From NCBI GenBank assembly GCA_964454745.1, contig CAYVUI010000068.1, forward strand, positions 1 through 24,852: DNA of 24,852 nucleotides, in the 5' to 3' direction. The notes under the pieces are model-generated. The model saw nothing but the letters and a program-made list of their open reading frames with translations. It did not search any database and had not been told where the DNA came from. A program made the position numbers and the translations under genes. Origin of the DNA: CAYVUI01 sp964454745. Its GTDB lineage: Bacteria > Planctomycetota > Phycisphaerae > Sedimentisphaerales > Anaerohalosphaeraceae. Shown piece after piece: positions 15,373 to 22,959 of the stretch (its first letter is position 1; the number at the start of each line of letters is the position of its first letter).

Positions 15373-16251
15373 TTAATATACAATTGCCGCGTACCCTACG
15401 CTTTCCTCGCTGCGATGCGAGAACCGCTCCAGCATGACCTCACTGCTGGTGGTATGCCCAAGCAAAATCCCTTTTTCTTTGCCCAGGGTACCCATGGTCT
15501 CGACCAGTGCTGCCACCGCGCCGCCTCCGCATGCACTCCAGTTCGTATGGGCAGACTCCAGTATCGCGCTGGAATCCATCTCCACCGCCGCCCGGATAAA
15601 CTCCATGTCATTGACTTCTTTCGCCCAGCGGATGCCCTTTTCGCCGGTTCCCTCCGGCGTAAATCCGTATCGCGGCCCGTAATGCGTCAAATCCGTCGAG
15701 GCCAGGCACACCACGCGCTTATGGCCTTCCAGGCTCTTGATAATATTCCCTACATCTGTACCCAAATCGCGTGCTACCTCACTGGGACCAGCTAGAATCG
15801 GCACAATCTTCGCCCCCTCGAAAAGATACTGGATAAATGGAACCTGCACCTCGATACTGTGCTCGCCGATATGTGAGCGGTTGTCCTTCTCGGCATTCTC
15901 ACTTTTGCAAATCATTTCCGCCAGTTCTTCGTCTACATCGACCATCCCCAGCGGCGTCTCCCAGGACCCCATATAATAGACAGTTGGACACAGCCCCGCC
16001 CTTCGGTGAGACGCACCGAAAATCACGAATGTATCCACGTTCCCGTTCTGCTGGCTGATAGCCTGAAGCGACATCCCCGCCAGTGCCCCGCTGAACACCC
16101 ATCCCGCATGCGGGACGACCGCCCCGGCGATTGATTCCGGAAGTTCGATTTGCTTGTCAACCTCACCGAGGCAATCCTTGATCTGTGCCCGGCACTCGGC
16201 GTTTCGTCCCGGATAAAACTGACCTGCGACTGATGCTGTTCGTACCTGCAT
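15373..16251 (-). CDS. amrB: MEMO-family protein (AmmeMemoRadiSam system protein B)
   Basis: The product is 292 residues from ATG 16251, eight bases after AAGGGG; ATG 16275 has no site. The N-terminus 'VRTASVAGQFYPG' is typical of the family. Metal-site residues are present: His48 (VVPHAGWVFSG), His81 (FGASHRR), His190 (STDLTHYGPRYG) and Cys241 (SACGGGA). Bacterial members usually sit beside an AMMECR1 protein and a radical-SAM enzyme; neither is here, so the partners, if any, lie elsewhere. Human MEMO1 is a redox or metal protein; the bacterial reaction is not well established. It is divergent from purE with a 92-base gap, and a weak hairpin with a T run lies downstream before the perR promoter. 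Confidence 0.9.
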   Translation of the reverse strand: MQVRTASVAGQFYPGRNAECRAQIKDCLGEVDKQIELPESIAGAVVPHAGWVFSGALAGMSLQAISQQNGNVDTFVIFGASHRRAGLCPTVYYMGSWETPLGMVDVDEELAEMICKSENAEKDNRSHIGEHSIEVQVPFIQYLFEGAKIVPILAGPSEVARDLGTDVGNIIKSLEGHKRVVCLASTDLTHYGPRYGFTPEGTGEKGIRWAKEVNDMEFIRAAVEMDSSAILESAHTNWSACGGGAVAALVETMGTLGKEKGILLGHTTSSEVMLERFSHRSEESVGYAAIVY

Positions 16252-16343
16252 CTGAATTACCCCTTGAAAAACCATACGAATTTGCTATGATTACCCTACG
16301 TTGATACTACTATTTAAAGAAACGCAATAGCAAGGGAAATCCA

Positions 16344-16862
16344 GTGAAGAACTCAAATAAACCAATCGTAGCCGTCCTGATGGGCTCAGACAGCGATTTA
16401 CCAGTCATGCAGGCCTGTATCGACCAGCTCAAAGACTTCAATATCCCCGCCGAGGTTCACGTAATGTCCGCGCACCGCACGCCCCAGGCTGCTGCGGAAT
16501 TTGGACATAACGCAGCCAAAAACGGGATTCAGATCATCATTGCCGCTGCGGGCATGGCCGCTCACCTTGCCGGCGCCATGGCGGCGCATACGCATCTGCC
16601 GATTCTCGGGGTTCCCCTGGCGGCAAAAGAAGGCCCCGCGGGTATGGATGCGCTGCTGAGCACGGTGCAAATGCCTCCGGGCATGCCGGTAGCCACGCTC
16701 GCAATCGGAAAAGCCGGAGCGAAAAATGCTGCGGTGCTTACATTGCAGATTCTAGCGCTTGGAGAGGATAAATACAGGGAAACGCTGCTCAAATTCCGGG
16801 AAAAGCAAACCCAGAAGGTTCTCCAGAAAGATCAGGAGCTGCAGAAAAAACTCCAGCAGTAA
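16344..16862 (+). CDS. purE: N5-carboxyaminoimidazole ribonucleotide mutase (class I PurE)
   Basis: The product is 172 residues from GTG 16344, which follows AAGGGA at six bases; no ATG is better placed. It converts N5-CAIR to CAIR in purine synthesis as a cytoplasmic octamer. Signatures are complete: 'MGSDSD' (13-18) binds phosphate, 'SAHRTP' (42-47) contains catalytic His44, then 'AAAGMAAHLAGAMAAHT' and 'GKAGAKNAA'. The length and the use of the 'SAHRTP' motif fit the bacterial mutase (class I) that works with PurK. PurK is not adjacent. A short Lys/Gln-rich helical tail (last ~20 residues) extends past the core. The gene is alone on the + strand and convergent with the ParA-type gene. Confidence 0.95.
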   Translation: MKNSNKPIVAVLMGSDSDLPVMQACIDQLKDFNIPAEVHVMSAHRTPQAAAEFGHNAAKNGIQIIIAAAGMAAHLAGAMAAHTHLPILGVPLAAKEGPAGMDALLSTVQMPPGMPVATLAIGKAGAKNAAVLTLQILALGEDKYRETLLKFREKQTQKVLQKDQELQKKLQQ

Positions 16863-16895
16863 CCCGGCATGGCTCTGAGTTGATCGGTTTGGGGC

Positions 16896-18128
16896 CTAAG
16901 CGACCTCGATCACGGAATTCTGTTCGCCGAAGGGATTCATCGCCGTCGATTCATTGTAGGGGTCCTGCTGCCATTGTCCATCGACAACCAGGCGGTACTG
17001 GTACACGCCCTTGGGCAGATTCAGTTTCGCCTGCCATACGCCCTTGCTGTTGATCCGCTCCATCGAGGTTTCTTCCGGGTTCCAGCCGTTAAAGTCGCCC
17101 GCGATCTTGACCGTGCTTGCACGCGGATACAGCGTGACGAACATCATCGTATTCTCGATCTGGCGGACCCCGTAAAATTCCGAAATCTTCTCGTCGAGGG
17201 TCTTGGTCGCTTCCGCAACGGCAACGCCGCCTTCTTCTTCCATAACAGCCGTTTGCCGCGGCTGCTGTTCAACGGAGGCCAGAAGTTCATCCGCACTGGC
17301 ACTGATCGCGTCAAGCTTGGCCTGGAGGTTCTCCATCAGGTCCACCTTCACCTCGACGTGTGCATCCGTGCTGATCAGCTCCTGTGCGAGGTTCTGGAAG
17401 TCCTTGCTGCCCTTGCTGGCGGGGTCATATTCGTTAATCGGCTGGCCCAGGCTCGCCGCCTCTTTGAGTTTCGTATTGAAGTTCACCACGGTCTTGAACA
17501 TCTTGTCCGCAAAGTGCTTACGCAGCTCGCAGAGGATTTCGCGGCCCATTTTTGTGCGGATATCATACATACTCGCCAGGACCATAACGTTCATCTCCTG
17601 GTTGCACTGCTTGCAGAGAACATTGAGGGTATCAAGCTGCTTGCTCAGGCCATGCAGGGAGAAGTAACCCGTTTCCACCGGGACCACCACATCCGTTGCC
17701 GCTCTGATCGCGTTAAATGTCAAAAGTCCCACAGCAGGGGGGCAGTCCACGATTACGTAGTCATACGTACGGTCTGCCGCCGCCAGTACATTGCCCAGGC
17801 ACAGCTCCTTGTCGATCACGCCGGACATCTGCTGATCGAAAGCCGCAAGGTCAATACTGGCCGGTGCCAGCTCAAAGCCATCGGCGATCTGCCACAGGAC
17901 CTCAGAAAGGCGAAGCCCCTCTTTCCGGCTGTGACTGATCAATACATCGTAAATGCTCTGTTCGATCTGATCTTCAGGGACAGCAAGGCCCACTGCGCAA
18001 TGACTTTGCGGATCCATATCCACAAGAAGAGTTTTGTGTCCCAGTTCCGCCAGTGCGCTAGCCAGATTGATCGATACGGTCGTCTTGCCGCAACCGCCTT
18101 TTTGATTGACCACTGCAATGGTTCTCAT
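16896..18128 (-). CDS. ParA/Soj-type ATPase fused to a glycogen-binding (CBM48) domain
   Basis: The product is 410 residues from ATG 18128, six bases after AGGGAG. Residues 1-252 are a full ParA ATPase: deviant Walker A 'KGGCGKTT' (10-17, signature Lys10), 'DMDPQ' (37-41), and Walker B 'YVIVDCPP' (124-131). Residues 253-325 are a charged, partly coiled linker. Residues 326-410 match the AMPK-beta/CBM48 glycogen-binding fold: 'IAGDFNGWNP', 'GVWQAKLNLPKGVYQYRLVVDGQW', and 'NSVIEV'. Sugar-contact residues of AMPK-beta are kept or conservatively changed (Trp349, Arg379 for Lys126, Trp386, Asn404). No ParB, parS or flagellar/chemosensory gene is next to it. The ATPase may position or partition a polysaccharide-linked cargo; that role is inference. 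Confidence 0.9.
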   Translation of the reverse strand: MRTIAVVNQKGGCGKTTVSINLASALAELGHKTLLVDMDPQSHCAVGLAVPEDQIEQSIYDVLISHSRKEGLRLSEVLWQIADGFELAPASIDLAAFDQQMSGVIDKELCLGNVLAAADRTYDYVIVDCPPAVGLLTFNAIRAATDVVVPVETGYFSLHGLSKQLDTLNVLCKQCNQEMNVMVLASMYDIRTKMGREILCELRKHFADKMFKTVVNFNTKLKEAASLGQPINEYDPASKGSKDFQNLAQELISTDAHVEVKVDLMENLQAKLDAISASADELLASVEQQPRQTAVMEEEGGVAVAEATKTLDEKISEFYGVRQIENTMMFVTLYPRASTVKIAGDFNGWNPEETSMERINSKGVWQAKLNLPKGVYQYRLVVDGQWQQDPYNESTAMNPFGEQNSVIEVA

Positions 18129-18481
18129 GTTCTACTCCCTTAATAAGGCCCTGATATCAGCACTAAAAACCCCTGATCGTTTAGCAAATACTATTTGTTA
18201 AATCGGCCAATATTTCCGTTTTCCTTTAAGTTTTATCGGACACAATGGCCAAAAACCTGAAAAACAACACTAAAAAACGTGTCGGAAATGCGCAAGGACT
18301 CTCTGTCGGTAGAAATGTGATGTGAATATGTGAACCGCTGCCCCGCGATTTCAGGCCAAAAATCCATTTTTGTCCCTTATTCGGATTTAGATTATCCCTA
18401 ATTCAATAAGGAAAGATTGTATAGAAAAAAAATCCATATTACAACCCTCCAATCAGGGATTTCCCGTATTTTCCGATACAA
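18129..18481. other. 353-base gap between E2 and ParA-type genes
   Basis: The gap carries the Shine-Dalgarno of the ParA-type gene (AGGGAG), the inverted repeat at 18180-18202 and otherwise AT-rich sequence. No good -35/-10 pair stands out, no strong terminator follows the E2 gene, and no credible open frame is present. Confidence 0.4.
18180..18202. repeat. Near-perfect inverted repeat upstream of the ParA-CBM48 gene
   Basis: TTTAGCAAAT (18180-18189) and ATTTGTTAAA (18193-18202) are inverted with one mismatch in ten and a three-base spacer. It lies 52 bases upstream of the start codon, where an operator for autoregulation or a factor-binding site would be. It does not resemble the Bacillus parS consensus. 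Confidence 0.6.
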
Positions 18482-20452
18482 TTACAGCAGATTCTGCGGG
18501 TTTTCCAGCAGTTTCTTGATGAAATCCAGGAACTTGGCTGCGTCCGCGCCGTTAGCAACCTTGTGGTCGACCGCCAGCGTAAGCTGCATTTGCTTGCGTA
18601 CAAGGATGTTTCCGCCGCTTGGAACCAGTGCATCCTGGATTTTACCCACGCCGAGGATACTCGCCTGGCCGGGCACCACGATCGGGATAAACGAATCAAT
18701 CCCAAAACCGCCAAGGTTGGTCACCGTAATGCATCCGCCGCTGAGATCATCACTTGTCAGCTTATTCGCGCGGGTTTTATCTATCAGCTGCTTGTTATAT
18801 GTTGTGATTTCTTCGAGGCTCTTTTGGTCCGCCGCCCGGCAAAGCGGGGCGACCAGTCCGTCATCAAGGGCAATCGCCAGGCCGACATCCACCGCATCCG
18901 CCAACTGCAGGTTGTCGCCCTTGAGCTGGCCGGTCATCATCGGGAAGTACTTGCCTGCCAGGCCCACGGCCCGGATAATCATATCGTTAAACGAGATTTT
19001 CACGCCGCCGCGGCTGTTCAGCTCGCTGCGGAATGCCACCATATCCGTCGCATCCGCCGTTACATTCAGGTAGAAACACGGAATCTGCTGCTTGCTTTCG
19101 AGCATCCGCTGGCCGACAATCTTCTGCATCCGGCTCATCGGTACGCTCTGGCCAAGCTGATGTTTGGTTTCGGGCCATACAAATGCCTCGCGTGCAGGTG
19201 CCGCTGCGGGTGCTGGAGCTGCTTTTGCCCCGCCGCCTGCCGCTGCAGCGCGGACATCCGCCTCGGTGATCCGGGCCTTACCCGGAGCCGGCGCTACAGT
19301 GCGAAGGTCGATACCCAGGCTGCGAGCGACCATTTTTGCCCGTGGAGAAGCAAAAACTCTTCCGCCTGCGGGGGCCGCTGCGGGCGCTGCAGGAGCGGGT
19401 GGGGCCGGTTTCGCTGCCGCGGGAGCCGGCGATGGTGCAGGAGCTACCTGCGGTTTTGCCTCTGCTGTGCCGCCGCTTTGCTCGGCCTTTAGCGAGTCAA
19501 TCGCCGCCTGCGAAATTTCCGCGTGCTCATCGCCGATCAGGGCAACGGGCACATTAACCGGGATCGTCTGGCCGTTTTCAACCAGCACTTCCCGAACGCA
19601 CCCGGCCATGGGGCTTTCCATCTCAAGTGTCGCTTTATCCGTTTCGACCTCAAAGAGTACGTCACCCTTTGAAATCGCGTCGCCTTCTTTGACCAGCACA
19701 TTGACAATCGTGCCTTCTTCCATCGTCTGTCCAAGCTGCGCGAGCCGAACCACGGTTATATTGTCCGGAATCGAGACACTGCCGCCGGCAGAAGCGGACG
19801 GTGCGGCCTTGGCCGCGGGCGCTGCCCCGCCGCCCTTGAGTGAATCGATAAACGCCTGTGAGATTTCCTCATGCGGATCGCCCACAATCGCGATGGGGTC
19901 ATTAATTGGCAGGGTTTCGCCTTCCTTGACCAGGATTTCCTTGACCTGGCCGGCATAAGGCGATTCCACTTCCAGCGTGGCCTTGTCGGTTTCCACCTCG
20001 AACAGGGCATCGCCTTTCTCCACATCAGCACCAACCTTGACCAGCACATTGACAATCGTGCCTTCTTCCATCGTCTGGCCAAGCTGGGGAAGATTGATAA
20101 CGAACGATTTCTCCGGAGCTTTCGCCTCACCAGCCGGAGCCGCGGCAGGCGCACTTGCCGCCGGGGCCGGTTCAGGGGCAGCCGAGGCGACCAGCGAAGG
20201 ATCGATCTCTTCGTCCTTTTCGCCCAGGACGACCACCGGGTCATTGACAGGGATCGTATCACCCGCTGCGACCAGGATCTTCTTGACAAATCCCGCCGCC
20301 GGGCTTTCCATCTCGAGCGTTGCCTTATCCGTCTCAACCTCAAAAAGAACATCGCCCTTGTCCACCTGGTCGCCTTCTTTGACCAGTGCGTTTACGATGG
20401 TACCTTCTTCCATTGTCTGCCCAAGCTGCGGCAGCTTTACCACTGTTGCCAT
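18482..20452 (-). CDS. 2-oxoacid dehydrogenase E2 (dihydrolipoamide acyltransferase) with three lipoyl domains
   Basis: The product is 656 residues from ATG 20452 after AGGGAG. Three lipoyl domains (about 1-80, 116-195, 231-310) each carry 'EVETDKATLE' with lipoyl Lys43, Lys157 and Lys273. Ala/Pro-rich linkers separate them, then a peripheral-subunit-binding domain (about 366-403, 'VFASPRAKMVARSLGIDL'). The C-terminal acyltransferase domain (about 430-656) has 'SFNDMIIRAVGLA' and ends with the catalytic motif, which here reads DHKVANG: His630 is present but the usual Asp is Asn634. It would form the core moving acyl groups from E1 to CoA. It follows the fused E1 gene with a 51-base gap; no E3 gene is nearby. 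Confidence 0.93.
   Translation of the reverse strand: MATVVKLPQLGQTMEEGTIVNALVKEGDQVDKGDVLFEVETDKATLEMESPAAGFVKKILVAAGDTIPVNDPVVVLGEKDEEIDPSLVASAAPEPAPAASAPAAAPAGEAKAPEKSFVINLPQLGQTMEEGTIVNVLVKVGADVEKGDALFEVETDKATLEVESPYAGQVKEILVKEGETLPINDPIAIVGDPHEEISQAFIDSLKGGGAAPAAKAAPSASAGGSVSIPDNITVVRLAQLGQTMEEGTIVNVLVKEGDAISKGDVLFEVETDKATLEMESPMAGCVREVLVENGQTIPVNVPVALIGDEHAEISQAAIDSLKAEQSGGTAEAKPQVAPAPSPAPAAAKPAPPAPAAPAAAPAGGRVFASPRAKMVARSLGIDLRTVAPAPGKARITEADVRAAAAGGGAKAAPAPAAAPAREAFVWPETKHQLGQSVPMSRMQKIVGQRMLESKQQIPCFYLNVTADATDMVAFRSELNSRGGVKISFNDMIIRAVGLAGKYFPMMTGQLKGDNLQLADAVDVGLAIALDDGLVAPLCRAADQKSLEEITTYNKQLIDKTRANKLTSDDLSGGCITVTNLGGFGIDSFIPIVVPGQASILGVGKIQDALVPSGGNILVRKQMQLTLAVDHKVANGADAAKFLDFIKKLLENPQNLL
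19691..20077 (-). repeat. Repeated lipoyl-domain DNA
   Basis: A 39-base stretch is identical at 19691-19729 and 20039-20077, in lipoyl domains 3 and 2 of the E2 gene. The matching part of domain 1 (about 20393-20429) differs at several bases. Such identity over synonymous sites points to recent duplication or gene conversion between domains. Confidence 0.75.
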
Positions 20453-20503
20453 GATCGTCTCCCTGTTCTTATTCGGAGATTCGTTTTTATTTTAAGACAA
20501 TAC

Positions 20504-22750
20504 TTACAGTGTACACCCAACCAGCGACTTCGCAGCCTCCGCGATCCGGTCCACACTCGGAATGCTCGCGTTTTCCAGCGGCTCACTCATCGGGGGCGGT
20601 ACATCTTCCGCCGCCAGGTTCACCGGGGGAGCATCCAGGTAATCAAATCCGCTGTGCCCGTCTGCGTAACGGTACTCGATCAACTGGCGAACGATTTCCG
20701 GCCCGGTTCCGCACATGCAGAAGCTCTCGGCCACGGTCACCAGCCGGCCCGTCTTGCGGACAGAGGCCGCAATCGTGTCAATGTCCATCGGCTTGATCGT
20801 CCGCAGGTCAATGACCTCGGCGTTGATGCCTTCACCGGCAAGCTGTTTGGCCGCTTCCATCGCGTACATAACCTGTCGGCTGTAAGTGACGATGGTGACA
20901 TCGCTGCCTGCCTTCTTGATATCCGCGACACCCAGCGGAACAATATATTCATCTGTCGGAACCGCGCCCATCTGGCCGTAGGTGGCCTTGTGCTCGATGA
21001 ACACGACCGGGTTGTCACTGCGGATCGCCGCCTTGAGCAGGCCCTTGGCGTCATACGGAGTCGAGGGCATCACCACGTACAGCCCCGGGATATTCACCAG
21101 CCACGGCTCGAGCGATTTCGAGTGGTGTGCCGCGATACAACGGCCTACGCCGCCTTCGGTACGTACCACCATCGGCACCTTCGCATGTCCGCCGAACATG
21201 TAGCGGTTAAACGCACCGTTGTGCATGAGCTGGTCCAGCGCGATAGGCGTAAAGTCCACGTACATCAGTTCCGCAATGGGGCGAATTCCGCGAATGGCCG
21301 CACCGACGGCCGCACCCACGATCGCCGCTTCCGAAATCGCGGTATCGATCACGCGGTCCGGTCCGAATTCCGCGATCAGGCCCTTGCTCGCACCGTACGC
21401 ACCGCCGTACAGGCCCACGTCCTCACCTTCGAGGATTACCGTAGAGTCACGACGCATCTCTTCAGCCTGCGCTTCAACCAGGGCCTCTTTCATCAGCATC
21501 ACGTTCATGCCGTATTCACCCTTGACGACATCCTTGGCGTTTTGTGTCTGTTCCTTCTTGGTTTTGCCTTCCGCGGTCGCCAGGGCTTCCGTAAAGCGGT
21601 CTGTCGCTTCCAGGGCCTTCTTCGAGAGCGATTTTTCCATATCCACTACGTTCTGGGCATAGCTCTCGGCGACATAGACATCGCGGTCCAGGTCTTCGGG
21701 CTTGGGCCACGGGCTGTCCAGGCCGAACTTCGTGGCTGATTCGATCGTATCTTCCGCCTTCTGGCGGATCGCTTCGAGGTCCTCTTCCGTTGCCAGCTTC
21801 TCATCGAGCAGCTTCTTGGACAGAACCGTGATCGGGTCGCGGTCGCGCCATGCCTTCTCTTCCGCCTTGGTGCGGTAGGCTCTTGGGTCGCTTCGGCTGT
21901 GACCGTACCAGCGGTAGGTCTTCATCTCGACCATCATCATCTGGCAATTCTCACGGGCGTACTGTACCGCCTCGGTCATGGCCAGATAAACCGCTACGAC
22001 ATCCTGACCGTCTACGATCATGGCCGGTACGTTATAGGCCGCGCTGCGCTGGGCGATATCTTCCACGTTACTTGCACAGCCGGTTCCCTCGATCTCGCTG
22101 CCCGAGAACGGAACACTCATACCGTACAGGTTATTCTCAATTATGGCGACCAGCGGCACCTTCAAAACAGATGCCATGTTCATGGATTCATGGAAGCTGC
22201 CGGTATTGGTCGAGCCGTCCCCGAAGAACGAGAGGGTCACTTTGTTGCTCTTTTTATGCTTTTCCGCAAGAGCCGCACCCACAGCCGTCGGGATATTCCC
22301 GCCGACGATACCAGTCGAACCGATGTTACCATTTTGCACGTCTGCAATGTGCATCGAGCCGCCCCGGCCGTTACAGTACCCCGTCTCACGGCCCATCAGC
22401 TCGGCCATCATCTTGTTCCAGTGGTCCTGACGCTTCTCTTCGCTGTCGGCGTACTTGTTGCCGATCGCGCCGCAGTGGCCGTGCCCGCGGTGGGTCGAGC
22501 CGATTACATCACCATGCTCGATGGCCGCCATCGCGCCGGTCGCAACGGCTTCCTGGCCTGCGTACAGGTGAGAAGCACCCTTAATGATGTTCTGACCCAG
22601 AAGTTCAAAGACCTTGTCTTCAAAATAGCGTATTTCATGGATCGTGCGAAGCCAGTCCAGCACCTGCTCTTTGGTGATGACCTTCTTCGAAATTAACGAG
22701 CTGATTTTCGGTACCGCTTTTTTGCGTGTATCCTCGATTTTAAAACCCAT
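20504..22750 (-). CDS. Fused alpha-beta E1 of a 2-oxoacid (pyruvate/acetoin-type) dehydrogenase
   Basis: The product is 748 residues from ATG 22750 after AGGAGTCAGGTA. Residues 1-370 are an E1 alpha: 'HLYAGQEAVATG', 'THRGHGH', 'GRGGSMHIAD', and the thiamine diphosphate motif from GDG (177-179) to NN (206-207), then 'YGHSRSDPRAYRT'. A charged Lys/Glu/Thr linker (about 371-411) joins an E1 beta (412-748) with 'EGEDVGLYGGAYGASKGL', 'AISEAAIVGAAVGAA' and 'GGVGRCIAAHHSKSLE'. In most bacteria these are two genes. The enzyme decarboxylates a 2-oxoacid or cleaves acetoin and passes the acyl unit to the E2 encoded next. Pyruvate and acetoin cannot be told apart from the sequence alone. It is transcribed from a promoter facing the DeoR-type gene. 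Confidence 0.92.
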   Translation of the reverse strand: MGFKIEDTRKKAVPKISSLISKKVITKEQVLDWLRTIHEIRYFEDKVFELLGQNIIKGASHLYAGQEAVATGAMAAIEHGDVIGSTHRGHGHCGAIGNKYADSEEKRQDHWNKMMAELMGRETGYCNGRGGSMHIADVQNGNIGSTGIVGGNIPTAVGAALAEKHKKSNKVTLSFFGDGSTNTGSFHESMNMASVLKVPLVAIIENNLYGMSVPFSGSEIEGTGCASNVEDIAQRSAAYNVPAMIVDGQDVVAVYLAMTEAVQYARENCQMMMVEMKTYRWYGHSRSDPRAYRTKAEEKAWRDRDPITVLSKKLLDEKLATEEDLEAIRQKAEDTIESATKFGLDSPWPKPEDLDRDVYVAESYAQNVVDMEKSLSKKALEATDRFTEALATAEGKTKKEQTQNAKDVVKGEYGMNVMLMKEALVEAQAEEMRRDSTVILEGEDVGLYGGAYGASKGLIAEFGPDRVIDTAISEAAIVGAAVGAAIRGIRPIAELMYVDFTPIALDQLMHNGAFNRYMFGGHAKVPMVVRTEGGVGRCIAAHHSKSLEPWLVNIPGLYVVMPSTPYDAKGLLKAAIRSDNPVVFIEHKATYGQMGAVPTDEYIVPLGVADIKKAGSDVTIVTYSRQVMYAMEAAKQLAGEGINAEVIDLRTIKPMDIDTIAASVRKTGRLVTVAESFCMCGTGPEIVRQLIEYRYADGHSGFDYLDAPPVNLAAEDVPPPMSEPLENASIPSVDRIAEAAKSLVGCTL

Positions 22751-22798
22751 TACCTGACTCCTGATTGAGAATAATTAATGCTTTAAACTGGAAAAGAG

Positions 22799-22827
22799 AG
22801 TCTACTCAACTCGATTGAAAAAATCAA
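22799..22827 (-). promoter_or_regulatory. Promoter of the E1-E2 operon
   Basis: Minus-strand TTGATT (22827-22822) and TAGACT (22804-22799) are 17 bases apart, with the -10 about 49 bases upstream of the E1 start. The regulator operators lie immediately upstream of the -35. Confidence 0.55.
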
Positions 22828-22845
22828 CCTATTTCACATCGAAAC

Positions 22846-22891
22846 ATTACTGTTTTGTTAACAATAGTAATGAAACGAACATAAACGAACA
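22846..22891. promoter_or_regulatory. DeoR-type operator cluster
   Basis: AAACGAACA occurs twice as a direct repeat at 22873-22881 and 22883-22891, a period of 10 bases or one helical turn. Its complement TGTTCGTTT contains the TGTTCG half-site of GlpR-type operators. Just upstream, ATTACT (22846-22851) and AGTAAT (22866-22871) form inverted arms around the perfect palindrome TTGTTAACAA. The cluster lies between the two divergent promoters. Confidence 0.6.
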
Positions 22892-22899
22892 AATTTTTC

Positions 22900-22928
22900 T
22901 TGCATTAACACTTTACTAACAGTAAAAT
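22900..22928 (+). promoter_or_regulatory. Promoter of the DeoR-type gene with overlapping operator
   Basis: TTGCAT (22900-22905) and TAAAAT (22923-22928) are 17 bases apart, an excellent sigma70-type pair. A perfect inverted repeat TTTACT-AAC-AGTAAA (22912-22926) covers the spacer and most of the -10, which fits autorepression. Confidence 0.7.
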
Positions 22929-22959
22929 CCTGTCTGAATTTAGTGAAAAAGGGGAAAAT

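Noticed and set aside
18180..18202. The inverted repeat as a canonical parS site
   Set aside because: It lacks the TGTTTCACGTGAAACA core and no ParB gene is present, so it is listed only as an inverted repeat.
19871..21739. A 622-codon + strand open frame antisense to the E1 and E2 genes
   Set aside because: It is a shadow of strongly coding minus-strand genes; its product is His/Arg-rich, matches nothing and has no ribosome site.
22846..22926. The repeats between E1 and the DeoR-type gene as a CRISPR array
   Set aside because: Units are 6-10 bases, few, and fit operator geometry; there are no spacers or cas genes.
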